From assembly GCF_900475935.1 (NCBI RefSeq), contig NZ_LS483431.1, positions 1,550,001-1,614,000 of the forward strand: a stretch of DNA of 64,000 bases. The letters run 5' to 3'. A program made the translations under genes and the position numbers. This document shows, piece by piece, positions 25,827 to 34,663 of the stretch. Numbering within the stretch: the first letter of the stretch is position 1; each line of letters starts with the position of its first letter. Source of the DNA: Campylobacter fetus subsp. fetus. GTDB lineage: Bacteria > Campylobacterota > Campylobacteria > Campylobacterales > Campylobacteraceae. Below the pieces are notes generated by a model, which was not told where the DNA came from, searched no databases, and saw only the letters and a program-made list of their open reading frames with translations.

Positions 25827-27264
25827 AATTTACATCTATCCAAACAATGAAGATGCTTTTTATGCTAAATATATACTCACTGAGCTTATAGATGAATATG
25901 GTTTAAAAGCTGAATTTATAAGTATTTTGGATGACAATATACCAGGTCACGAGATAAGTAAAATCTCACCTAATAAAAACAGCTTTATATTGATATCTTG
26001 TTTTGATAAAGTTCTTTTTAAAAAGCTTTTTGATAATGCAAAAGGCTTTAAAAGATATGATTTTACAACATTTATAAGCTCATTTTTTAATAAAATTTTA
26101 AATTTAAATGAGCTAAATGATATTAATTATCTGCTGAAATCAAGCGTTTTACGACTTGCCCTATTTTTTATCTCGTTTTTTAAAAATAGATCAAATGCAT
26201 ATAAAATGCTAAATGCAAACTTAGAAAACTTGGTCTCAAAACTAAGCAGCTACTATATAAAAATGCTAGGCGAAAAACCGGACGTCATATATTTTTTAAG
26301 CTCGTTTGCGAACTCGAAACATCTTGGCAATATAGATAAATTTATGAAACAAAACGGGTTGAAAATAGCTTATTTTGTAGATGAAAATGACGCTTCGGGG
26401 GGGGGTATGTTTAAAAATTTAAACCCGATTATAGCACCGTTTTACTATATGTTAAATACGAATATCTGCAAAATTTTCATATCTACCCACACGGTTTGTA
26501 TGTCACTGAAAAGTTCACATAAAAAGCTCATAGTTCCACATGCTTTTATATACCCGATTGCTAGTTTGGCGCAGAGAAAACGACCTCTTGATGAACATTT
26601 TTTTAACAAACTAGCTAGAAATAACAATCTGATTGTCTGCGCAAGCACAAAATCTAACTATAAAATTCTAAAAACTGCTTTTAAAAATCGATGTTTAAAA
26701 GCCGGATATCCTATGTTTGATCTATTACCCAACTTAAATTCAAAAACTCAAGATCCAAAAAATAAAATACTCTTGGCTATAAATAATACAGAATTTTTAT
26801 ATACATTTAAAGTGCAGGTAGAAAAATTATTAAATAAATTTCAAGTTATTTTGCGACCTCATCCTGCTCAAATTTTTGACAAAGAGTTTTTAAATTTAAA
26901 AAAAGAATTAGAAAATCATCCAAACTTCTTTTATGACGATAACAAAAATGTCATAAATCCTCTCACCAATAGTACTTTTTGCTGTTTTAGCGATACTTCG
27001 AGTCTATCTTATACGTATGCGATAACGTTTAAAAATCCAGTTATTTTATGCGTACAACAGACGCAAAAATATGAAGATATCAGTTTTTTTGACAAAAGAC
27101 TACATATTTTATATAATGGAGATATGGTTAAATCCGCTAGAAAAGCTTTTGAGTTTGATAATAGTCTAGTAGATAAATATATAAAAGATGAAATGTATAA
27201 TTACCAAAACTCGAGCAAATTTATAGCTGAGTTTATAACACGAAAAATCAAGGAAAACAGATGA
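25819..27264 (+). CDS. TagF-like transferase, paralog 6, phase-variable, ON
   Basis: The start is TTG 25819, overlapping the previous gene by 8 bases. The 481-residue protein begins 'NKIYIYPNNEDAFYAKYIL' and has 'CLKAGYPMFD', 'VILRPHPAQIFD' with intact Arg-Pro-His-Pro, and 'CFSDTSSLSYTYAITF'. A G9 tract at 26397-26405 encodes Ser-Gly-Gly-Gly-Met and is in frame. The C-terminus 'NYQNSSKFIAEFI' is shared with paralog 7. The ATGA at its end couples it to the next gene. Confidence 0.75.
   Translation: MNKIYIYPNNEDAFYAKYILTELIDEYGLKAEFISILDDNIPGHEISKISPNKNSFILISCFDKVLFKKLFDNAKGFKRYDFTTFISSFFNKILNLNELNDINYLLKSSVLRLALFFISFFKNRSNAYKMLNANLENLVSKLSSYYIKMLGEKPDVIYFLSSFANSKHLGNIDKFMKQNGLKIAYFVDENDASGGGMFKNLNPIIAPFYYMLNTNICKIFISTHTVCMSLKSSHKKLIVPHAFIYPIASLAQRKRPLDEHFFNKLARNNNLIVCASTKSNYKILKTAFKNRCLKAGYPMFDLLPNLNSKTQDPKNKILLAINNTEFLYTFKVQVEKLLNKFQVILRPHPAQIFDKEFLNLKKELENHPNFFYDDNKNVINPLTNSTFCCFSDTSSLSYTYAITFKNPVILCVQQTQKYEDISFFDKRLHILYNGDMVKSARKAFEFDNSLVDKYIKDEMYNYQNSSKFIAEFITRKIKENR
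26397..26405 (+). repeat. Poly-G phase-variation tract, G9 (gene ON)
   Basis: Nine Gs after TC and before TA in TagF-like paralog 6, in frame. Confidence 0.9.
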
Positions 27265-28659
27265 CAAAACATTATTTCATATATCCAAACGGCGGACATT
27301 CAAAAATGCTCGCTCACAATCTTGATCTGTTAGGCCATTCATATACTTTTTTGGATGATTTTAAAGAGTCTATGAGTTTAGAATCAAATTTAAAATTCAT
27401 AAAAGACAATGGGGGGGGGGTCGATGAGTAATCCGATACTTCTAGCTTGTGACTCACTTTGTCAAGAGTCTATAGAGCTAAAAGATAAACTAAGAACGAA
27501 AGTGGAAAACCTTGGTTTGGCATGCGAAGATGGTTTTATATATATCATGGATGAGCTAAATTCATATATAAAAAGCGCTACAAATCCTAAAAATAAAACT
27601 CTTGGTTTGCATATGTATGGAAGGGTAGACAAACGATACTCAAGCTTATATCTTAACAGTATATCGGGCAAATTAAATATCGTTTATATTTTTTCTACCT
27701 ATGACGAATTAAATAATAACAAATCTTTAAACAATACATTCGCTATGCCTTTTGAACATATAAAATATCTTAACAGCTTGCAGATTATACTATCTACAAC
27801 TAATAAAACTTCTGATGGTAAAATTTTACTTTCTCTCAATCATAAGATTATCGTAATGGCTCATGCATACACATTTCCAAACGGTTATTTAGCATACGAT
27901 GATATAAATAGCAAATATAAAAAATGCGCTATTAAATTCAACATAAACGAGAATATGCCGTACATACTCGTCTCATCAAAAACAAATTATCAAATGGCCA
28001 TGGATTATTTTAAAGAGCTTTATGGATACGAGACAAATAAATTTATAAAAGCCGGTTATCCGCCTCTTGATGAAAATATAAAAAACTATGAAGCGATTAA
28101 AAAACAGACGCCAGACACTATTCTTCTTGCAACTAGAAGCAAAAGAGTTTTGCATCTGCTAAAACCAGTTGCTTCAAAACTATTAAATTTAGGATATAAG
28201 CTGCATTTTAGACCCCATCCTCAAGACTGCGGTCATAAAGAATTTCAAGATTTTGCTTCTGAGTTTGAAAACATAGAAAATTTTACAATAGATATGAATT
28301 ACAAAGGCATAAAGCAGAGTAAATTTTCTATGGACACACTAAGCAAAATGATATGTATCGTAACTGATTATTCTTCTTTTGCCTATACTTTGCCGATTAC
28401 AAACCTTCGCCCAGCAATACTATTTTATCCAGATACCATTTTACAAAAATGCTTAGAAGAAAAAATAAATAATAAAATATATAAATTTAACGACGATAGA
28501 TTGCACATAGTAGCAAAGACGGGTAATGAAGTTTTAGATGCCGTGCAAAATCTAAATTTAGAAGAGTGGGAAAAGAAAATTTTAGATTATAGAAATGATG
28601 AGATATACAATATAAAAAACTCGAGCAAATTTATAGCTGAGTTTATAACAAATTTATAA
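27261..28659 (+). CDS. TagF-like transferase, paralog 7, phase-variable, OFF
   Basis: The N-terminal module is in the frame from ATG 27261 ('HYFIYPNGGHSKMLAHNLDLLGHSYTFLDDF'). It stops at 27431, just after a G10 tract (27411-27420). The rest is in another frame from about 27409: 'SNPILLACDSLCQES', 'LHFRPHPQD', 'IVTDYSSFAYTLPITNLRP' and 'IYNIKNSSKFIAEFI'. With nine Gs the two parts join into a protein of about 465 residues. The downstream part could also start alone at ATG 27409 or 27424, without the module. Its N-terminal 141 bases are about 95% identical to those of paralog 9, although the rest is far less similar. Confidence 0.82.
27270..27410 (+). repeat. Near-identical N-terminal module repeat, copy 1
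   Basis: Aligns without gaps to 32745-32885 (offset 5475) with about seven mismatches in 141 bases. Both copies end exactly at a poly-G tract. Confidence 0.85.
27411..27420 (+). repeat. Poly-G phase-variation tract, G10 (gene OFF)
   Basis: Ten Gs, the longest tract in the window. G9 would join the two frames of TagF-like paralog 7. Confidence 0.9.
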
Positions 28660-28669
28660 AGGAGATAAA

Positions 28670-28769
28670 ATGAGAATTTTGATATACGCATATGGATTTA
28701 TAGGCAAAAATAACTACGAATTTATGAAACAATTTTTTGATGAAGTTTACGTGTATGATGATATGTTAA
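28670..28769 (+). repeat. Duplicated 5' segment, copy 1
   Basis: Matches 30025-30124 with three mismatches in 100 bases, although the two genes differ much more downstream. Confidence 0.85.
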
Positions 28770-30028
28770 ATATGTCAGGATTGTCAAAACATTTTATCAA
28801 AAATTTAGACAGTGAAATAAAATTTGATATAATTTTAGTAAGCGTAGCAGATAAAAAACTTTATAAAAATATCAAAAATAAGTTATCTGCGCATTTTGAA
28901 TCAAATATAATAAAGTTTGCGCCCATAATCCTTACTAAACCGAGCGATCTGTTTTTAAACTTTATCGCCGATAAATTTGACAAAAAACTTATTGAAAATT
29001 ATAATTTAGATAACATTATAAAGCACATAGAGCAATTAAAAGATCAATATCGTGAATTTAGGATAAATTTTGATCGATCCGCACTGCAAAAAAGAGAAGA
29101 TTTTGATTTAAAATGCCCGAATTTAGATATATTTCAAAAAATTTACAAAACAGGAAAAATACTCCCAAAATGCAAAACAATCTCATATCCGGGATTTAAT
29201 GTAATGTTCTCATCTGGATGCGATGAGAGAAGCTTTTATTTTAAGGATAAAATAGACTTTGAAAAACTGCAAAATAGAGATAAAAAATTAGTGATAGTGT
29301 TTGGCAACTGCGGGTTAAGAGCTGATTATTTAGATGAAATCGGAGGCGGAAATATTGTACAATATTTACAAAAATACCTGCCAAACTATACTGTTTTAAA
29401 TCTTGGAATCAACGGATCTACATTATTTGAACAAATAAATATATATAATGCACTATTTTATACAATTAAACCGGAATTTGTTCTTACGGTTTTTGGAGGC
29501 GCAGAATATATAGAAGCTTTTGTTCAAGATCAAATATTGTTAAAACGTCACTCTATCATTTACGCTGCTATGAACAATGAGACAACCGCAAAAGAGTTGT
29601 ATAAAAGCGATCTTCCTATACATTCTGACTTTGTTTATACGATAAAAAAAAGGTTTAATCCAGAAAATTCGGCAATATGCAAAGCATTGTATGAAAGACT
29701 GATTCAATTTTATAATATAGTCAATAGCAATAACGGTAAATTTATCGCTTTGTTGCAACCATTTGCCATTAAAAAAATTAATTTAGACGAAGATGAAAAA
29801 ACTATACTACTTAAAGATAGCTTAGATGAAATAATAGCTAGAGAAGCAGATGAATTCATCGATGAATTTAATAAAACAACCAAAAACCTATCATACTATT
29901 TTGATCTAAATAAATGCTTATGTGATGAAATCAATAGATGTTTTTATGGTACATCTTTGCATTATACTCCATATGCAAGCGAAAAAATAGCTAAATTTAT
30001 AAGCAAAAAAATTGAGGAAATAAAATGA
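28670..30028 (+). CDS. SGNH-hydrolase-like protein with N-terminal Rossmann module, copy A
   Basis: This 452-residue protein has an N-terminal module 'MRILIYAYGFIGKNNYEF...VYVYDDM' of the type seen in the TagF-like paralogs. The C-terminal domain looks SGNH/GDSL-like: 'VIVFGNCGLRADYL' in the nucleophile block, 'LNLGINGSTL', 'LTVFGGAEY' and a final 'SLHYTPYASEKIA'. The expected Ser is Cys in this copy, and the Asp of the DxxH block is not evident, so activity is doubtful. The family often adds or removes O-acetyl groups on glycans. A good GGAG ribosome-binding site precedes the ATG. The next gene is a diverged duplicate. Confidence 0.55.
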   Translation: MRILIYAYGFIGKNNYEFMKQFFDEVYVYDDMLNMSGLSKHFIKNLDSEIKFDIILVSVADKKLYKNIKNKLSAHFESNIIKFAPIILTKPSDLFLNFIADKFDKKLIENYNLDNIIKHIEQLKDQYREFRINFDRSALQKREDFDLKCPNLDIFQKIYKTGKILPKCKTISYPGFNVMFSSGCDERSFYFKDKIDFEKLQNRDKKLVIVFGNCGLRADYLDEIGGGNIVQYLQKYLPNYTVLNLGINGSTLFEQINIYNALFYTIKPEFVLTVFGGAEYIEAFVQDQILLKRHSIIYAAMNNETTAKELYKSDLPIHSDFVYTIKKRFNPENSAICKALYERLIQFYNIVNSNNGKFIALLQPFAIKKINLDEDEKTILLKDSLDEIIAREADEFIDEFNKTTKNLSYYFDLNKCLCDEINRCFYGTSLHYTPYASEKIAKFISKKIEEIK

Positions 30029-30124
30029 GAATTTTGATATACGCATATGGATTTATAGGCAAAAATAACTACGAATTTATGAAACAATTTGTTGATGAAG
30101 TTTATGTGTACGATGATATGTTAA
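30025..30124 (+). repeat. Duplicated 5' segment, copy 2
   Basis: Second copy of 28670-28769, three mismatches. Confidence 0.85.
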
Positions 30125-31389
30125 GTGAGTTAAACTATCAAAAACAGTTTATCAAAACACTCAAAAACAGTAAATTTGATTCTATATTAGTAAGCGTGGC
30201 AAATAAAAATACTTATAAAAATATCAAAGATAATCTCAGCGAAATATTTCCTGAAAATATCATACATTTTGCACCTATTTTTATGGAAAAACCGAGCGAT
30301 CTGTTTTTAAACTTTATTTCAAATAAATTTGATCTGAATTTGATAAAAAATTTCGACTTAGAAAAGATACAAAATAGACTCAAAGAACTAAAAACTATCT
30401 ATTTTGAATTTAGAGCAAATTTCGATAAAGAGATGTTAAATAAAAGAAAATCAATAGATGAAAAATATGCAGATCTAGATATATTTGGAAAACTCTACAA
30501 AACATCATCTATAAATACAAAAACTTTTAATATAAATTATCCGGGATTTAGCGTATCTTATAATGCTAATTGTGATAGCAGAAGCTTTTATTTTAAGGAT
30601 AAAATAGACTTTGAAAAGCTGCAAAATAGAGATAAAAAACTAATTGTGCTGTTTGGAAATAGCTTTATAAGACATGACTGGCTAAAAACGGACAAAGGTG
30701 GAATTAGTGATTTTATAAAAGTAAATTTAAAAAACCAAATAGTGATCAACGCTGCGATACATGGTGCAACTTTATACGAACAACTGCTTGTTTATAATGC
30801 TCTATTTTATAAGCTCAAACCTGATGTGGTCATGAGTTTTTTTGGAGGTACGGACTACTTTCATGCTATGTTAGGAGATGAAATACTGTTAAAAAATCAT
30901 TCTATCATCTACAACACAAGTATCAGCGAAGTAGATACTAAAGAACTATTTAAAAGTAGCTTACCTCTATATCTGGATTATACTTATAGTCTTAAAAAAT
31001 TAGTTAAAGAGCCACCAAATTTAAAAGAAATTTGCAATGCGCTTTATGATAGATATGTTCAATTTTATAGTGTGGTAAATGCAAATGGTGGATTATTTTT
31101 AGGATTTTTACAACCGTTTTTAAGTAAGAAAAAGTATTTAACGTCTAGTGAGCAAGAGCTAAATAAACCACATAGCATAGAAAATGAAATTTTAAAAACA
31201 ACAAATAATTTTATAGATGAGTTTAACAAAACAAGTTTAAATTTAAAAAATTATACGGATCTAAATGAGATTATAAAAGATGAGTCTGAAATCTGTTTTT
31301 ATGACCATTGGCTGCACTGCACAAAGTATGCAAATGAAAAAATTTCTAAAGTAATAATAAAACGCTTAAAAACATCGGAGATAAATTGA
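30025..31389 (+). CDS. SGNH-hydrolase-like protein with N-terminal Rossmann module, copy B
   Basis: This 454-residue protein is the tandem duplicate of copy A and overlaps it by 4 bases (ATGA). The N-terminal module is almost identical at the DNA level. The SGNH-like domain reads 'IVLFGNSFIRHDW' with a Ser in the nucleophile position, 'INAAIHGATL', 'MSFFGGTDY' and 'FYDHWLHCTKYANEKIS' with Asp four residues before His. It is therefore the better candidate for an active hydrolase or O-acyltransferase partner. A further patch near 30579-30645 is also nearly identical to copy A (29228-29294). The fold call is mine and is not certain. Confidence 0.55.
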   Translation: MRILIYAYGFIGKNNYEFMKQFVDEVYVYDDMLSELNYQKQFIKTLKNSKFDSILVSVANKNTYKNIKDNLSEIFPENIIHFAPIFMEKPSDLFLNFISNKFDLNLIKNFDLEKIQNRLKELKTIYFEFRANFDKEMLNKRKSIDEKYADLDIFGKLYKTSSINTKTFNINYPGFSVSYNANCDSRSFYFKDKIDFEKLQNRDKKLIVLFGNSFIRHDWLKTDKGGISDFIKVNLKNQIVINAAIHGATLYEQLLVYNALFYKLKPDVVMSFFGGTDYFHAMLGDEILLKNHSIIYNTSISEVDTKELFKSSLPLYLDYTYSLKKLVKEPPNLKEICNALYDRYVQFYSVVNANGGLFLGFLQPFLSKKKYLTSSEQELNKPHSIENEILKTTNNFIDEFNKTSLNLKNYTDLNEIIKDESEICFYDHWLHCTKYANEKISKVIIKRLKTSEIN

Positions 31390-32732
31390 GTAAAATTTTT
31401 ATCTATCCAAGCGGCATAAACGCTAAAATTCTAGCATTCCATATAGAAAAATTATATAATAAACAGCCTATTTTTATAGATGACAGTGATTATGAAACTA
31501 GTCTAGAAAATAGAAAAAAAATTATTAAAAAAGATGATATTATTTTGCTAGCTAGTAAAACTCATGAGCAAAACCTTATATCAAATTTAGAAAAATTTGC
31601 TATCGCAAACTACTGTGATGGTATATCTCTTATAGCCAAAAAGCTAAATGAAATTTATAAAAATAAGTTTGGATACTCTATAGGAGTAATTCTTGAAAAA
31701 AATATCAATGACAAATACCTAAATATCCCATATAACGGATATGAGCTAAACTCGCAAATAGTATATTTTACCCAAAATCAAACAGCATATAAAGAAGCTA
31801 AAAAGCGATTTAAAAATGTAGTTATGGCTAGCTCTTGGTGGCTTTCATATTTTGATTTTGTAACATGCTATATATCTAGTGATTATCAACTTGGATACAA
31901 TATGCCAGATGTTAAAACATTTGTTCTTGGAAACTATTATTATGTTGGAGCATTTCATGATTTTTATCATAGCAAAGAAGATATTTATGAAAAAATAGGA
32001 TTTATGGCTAGTAGAATGGACAGCTTTACGCTAGCTCACGCTAAAGAATTTTACGAAACTCTAAAGCCTGCTTTTTCTAAATTTAACAATGGGGGGGGGT
32101 TGCTGAAATTAGGGTATAAAAGTATAGAAAACGATATGAAAAATTACTCTTGGACGCAACATACAGATACAATCATCATTCCTATTACTGAAAATAAACG
32201 TTATGGTTTTAAAGATATGTTAGTAAAATTTGCCAAAATACTTTTAGAAAACGGATTTAGAGTTCTTTTTAAAGCTCACTATCAGCATAAAGAACTTTTA
32301 AATACATATGAAAAAGATATACAAAATCTTAGCGAATATCAAAACTTCGTTCTATACACAAAACCGCATCTAAGTCTTGATGAGCTTAAACGAAGTATAA
32401 CTTTAGTTGAATTTAGAAGCAGCTTGAATTACACATACGCGCTGATAACTAAAAAACCTAGTATATTATTGATTCCGCCTAGTATAACTAAAAATAGAAC
32501 AAACTTAAAAAACAACTTTTATAATAAAAACCTACATATCGAATTAACCGATCTAAACAGCGCTTTACAAATGGTAAAAATTTTACAAAATGATAGCAAT
32601 GTTCAAAAATTACATAAAAAAATGATAGAATACTACATACAAAATGAAATGTACTCTTATGATGATATACTAGAATTCATACAAAACTATCATCTAAAGC
32701 AGTTAAAACTAAGAAAAAATTTATTAGATTAA
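31386..32732 (+). CDS. TagF-like transferase, paralog 8, phase-variable, ON
   Basis: The start is TTG 31386, overlapping the previous TGA. The 448-residue protein begins 'KIFIYPSGINAKILAFHIEKL...IFIDDSD' and ends with a diverged TagF-like half: 'KLGYKSIEND', 'VLFKAHYQHKE' in the RPHP position and 'LVEFRSSLNYTYALITKKPSILL'. Loss of both the Arg-Pro and the Ser-Asp motif makes this the most diverged full-length member, so its activity may differ. A G9 tract at 32091-32099 is in frame (Asn-Gly-Gly-Gly-Leu). Confidence 0.68.
   Translation: MSKIFIYPSGINAKILAFHIEKLYNKQPIFIDDSDYETSLENRKKIIKKDDIILLASKTHEQNLISNLEKFAIANYCDGISLIAKKLNEIYKNKFGYSIGVILEKNINDKYLNIPYNGYELNSQIVYFTQNQTAYKEAKKRFKNVVMASSWWLSYFDFVTCYISSDYQLGYNMPDVKTFVLGNYYYVGAFHDFYHSKEDIYEKIGFMASRMDSFTLAHAKEFYETLKPAFSKFNNGGGLLKLGYKSIENDMKNYSWTQHTDTIIIPITENKRYGFKDMLVKFAKILLENGFRVLFKAHYQHKELLNTYEKDIQNLSEYQNFVLYTKPHLSLDELKRSITLVEFRSSLNYTYALITKKPSILLIPPSITKNRTNLKNNFYNKNLHIELTDLNSALQMVKILQNDSNVQKLHKKMIEYYIQNEMYSYDDILEFIQNYHLKQLKLRKNLLD
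32091..32099 (+). repeat. Poly-G phase-variation tract, G9 (gene ON)
   Basis: Nine Gs after AT and before TT in TagF-like paralog 8, in frame. Confidence 0.9.
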
Positions 32733-32741
32733 AGGAGACAA

Positions 32742-34102
32742 ATGCACTATTTCATATACCCAAACGGTGGACATTCAAAAATGCTCGCTCACAATCTTGA
32801 TCTGTTAGGTCATTCATATACTTTTTTGGATGATTTTAAAGATTCTATGAGTTTAGAATCAAATTTGAAATTCATAAAAGCCAATGGGGGGGTATAGAGC
32901 AAAATAGCCCTGTTCTTTTGGCTTGCGATAGTTGCTCACATAAGACTAGAGCCGTTAGAAAAAAACTCATTTCAAATTTAGAAAATCTAAATATAAAATG
33001 GGCTGACGGATTTGAGTTTATAGCAGATGAACTTTTAAAATTTGAAAATATAAACTTAGAAAATAGCGTGGCGATCCTTACTACAGCGCTATTTAAAAAT
33101 AGACACTACGGCAGTATTTTTGATATTTTGTTAAAAAATAAAGTAAATACCTTCATAGTAAATAGCTACATACAAAATTATAAAAACGACAAAGGATTTA
33201 TGGGGCTTTCAAACATTTTGATACCGACCAACTCTCTAAAATACTATAAATTTAAAATCGTTCTTTCAAGCGTAAATCTAAGCTATCAAAACGTATGTTT
33301 TACTCATAAAAACTCATTTGCAATGGTATTTTCGCATCATCTTACCATGCTTAGAAGTTTTATTTTCACGCATAAAATTTGCTATATCTCAAAACAAGAG
33401 AGTATAGATACTTTTGGCAGTGCAGTGGATTGCTACTACGTGGCGATGATGAAAAGCGATCACAAATACTTTAATGCCCTAAATAGCAAAGCTAAACTTT
33501 TAAACTTAGGCTATCCGAGTATTGATGAACAGATAAAATCATACATTCCGAATAATCCTCAAAAGTGTGTTTTGGTGCTATTTAGACATTCTAAAGCGTA
33601 CGAAAAAATCATTGAAGTTATGGACAAACTTTTAAATTTAGGATATGAAGTTATATTTCGCCCTGTCCCGACCTTTGAAAACAATAGCGACAATTTAGAA
33701 ATAAAAAACCACTTTTTAGGTCGCAAAAACTTTACCTACGATACCGATCCAAAAATATCCAACCAAACTCTACAAAAATCTATGTGCGCTATAGGGGACT
33801 ATTCATCAACCATATTTAGTTTTCCGTTTACCACGCTTAGACCTTGTTTGTTATTTTATCCAACAGATATAATGGGAGATAAATTTGAAATAGAAACCAT
33901 AAATGGTAAAACACTGAGTTTGGCAGATAAAAACTTGCATATAGTATCTAGAACCGCAGATGAACTGATACAAAACATAGAAAATCTAAATTTAGATGAA
34001 TGGAAGGAGCGTATTTTAAACTACAGAAATAGTGAAATTTACAACCTTGGGCACTCAAGTGAAGCTATTGCTCAGTTTATACTTGATAAAATAAAACCAT
34101 AA
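32742..34102 (+). CDS. TagF-like transferase, paralog 9, phase-variable, OFF
   Basis: The N-terminal module starts at ATG 32742 behind an AAGGAG sequence ('HYFIYPNGGHSKMLAHNLD') and ends in TAG (32895-32897) just after a G7 tract (32886-32892). The main body continues in another frame ('EQNSPVLLACDSCSHKTRAVRKKL', 'VIFRPVPTF', 'AIGDYSSTIFSFPFTTLRPCLLF', 'IYNLGHSSEAIAQFI'). Eight Gs would join them into a protein of about 453 residues. A shorter product could start at TTG 32918. The 5' part is about 95% identical to paralog 7, while the bodies share only family-level similarity. Confidence 0.8.
32745..32885 (+). repeat. Near-identical N-terminal module repeat, copy 2
   Basis: Second copy of 27270-27410, ending at the G7 tract. 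Confidence 0.85.
32886..32892 (+). repeat. Poly-G phase-variation tract, G7 (gene OFF)
   Basis: Seven Gs after AT and before TA. G8 would restore paralog 9. Confidence 0.85.
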
Positions 34103-34128
34103 AATAGTATAAAAACAAAGGAGAACCG

Positions 34129-34641
34129 GTGATTATCTGGATAATGGGATTAGCAGGCAGCGGAAAAACGACTTTGGCAAAAGAGTTGCGTAATCGACTG
34201 CAAAACTCCATTTATATAGACGGTGACGAATTTAGAGAGGTATTTGGAAGCGTTAATTATGATAAAGATTCTCGTATCAAAATCGCAATGCAAAAAGCAA
34301 GACTCGCAAATGCGCTATCAAAACAAGGATTTACGGTAATCTGCACTGCTATTTCTATGTTTGAGCAAAATTATAATTTCAACCGACGCTTAGATGAAAA
34401 ATATATCGAAATTTATTTAAAATGTGAATTTGAGGAACTAGTAAAACGCGATCAAAAAGGGCTTTATACCGGTGCGCTTAGCAAACAGATAAAAAACGTA
34501 GTCGGCGTAGATATCAAGTATGATGAGCCAAATGCCGATATTACGCTGGACAGTTCAGATTTTTCAAATTTGCAGGCGAATTTAGATAAAATATTAACTT
34601 TACTAAAACGTCAAAAAAGTGAAAAATTACAAAGTAATTAA
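34129..34641 (+). CDS. CDP-amidate kinase (Cj1415-like, APS-kinase fold) of MeOPN synthesis
   Basis: This 170-residue protein has the adenylylsulfate kinase fold: Walker A 'GLAGSGKTTLAKEL' at the N-terminus, 'IDGDEFREVFG', and 'IEIYLKCEFEELVKRDQKGLY'. On its own it would be called CysC, but no sulfate-assimilation genes are nearby. The neighbours match C. jejuni Cj1416-Cj1420, where the CysC-like Cj1415 phosphorylates the 3' position of cytidine diphosphoramidate. The start is GTG with a strong AAGGAG six bases upstream. This assignment rests on gene context and remembered family knowledge. Confidence 0.82.
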   Translation: MIIWIMGLAGSGKTTLAKELRNRLQNSIYIDGDEFREVFGSVNYDKDSRIKIAMQKARLANALSKQGFTVICTAISMFEQNYNFNRRLDEKYIEIYLKCEFEELVKRDQKGLYTGALSKQIKNVVGVDIKYDEPNADITLDSSDFSNLQANLDKILTLLKRQKSEKLQSN

Positions 34642-34663
34642 CCGTTAAATTAAAGGATTAGTA

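Noticed and set aside
34129-34641. Adenylylsulfate kinase for sulfate assimilation (CysC)
   Set aside because: No CysD/N/H genes nearby; the neighbours match the MeOPN cluster, where a CysC-like CDP-amidate kinase is expected.
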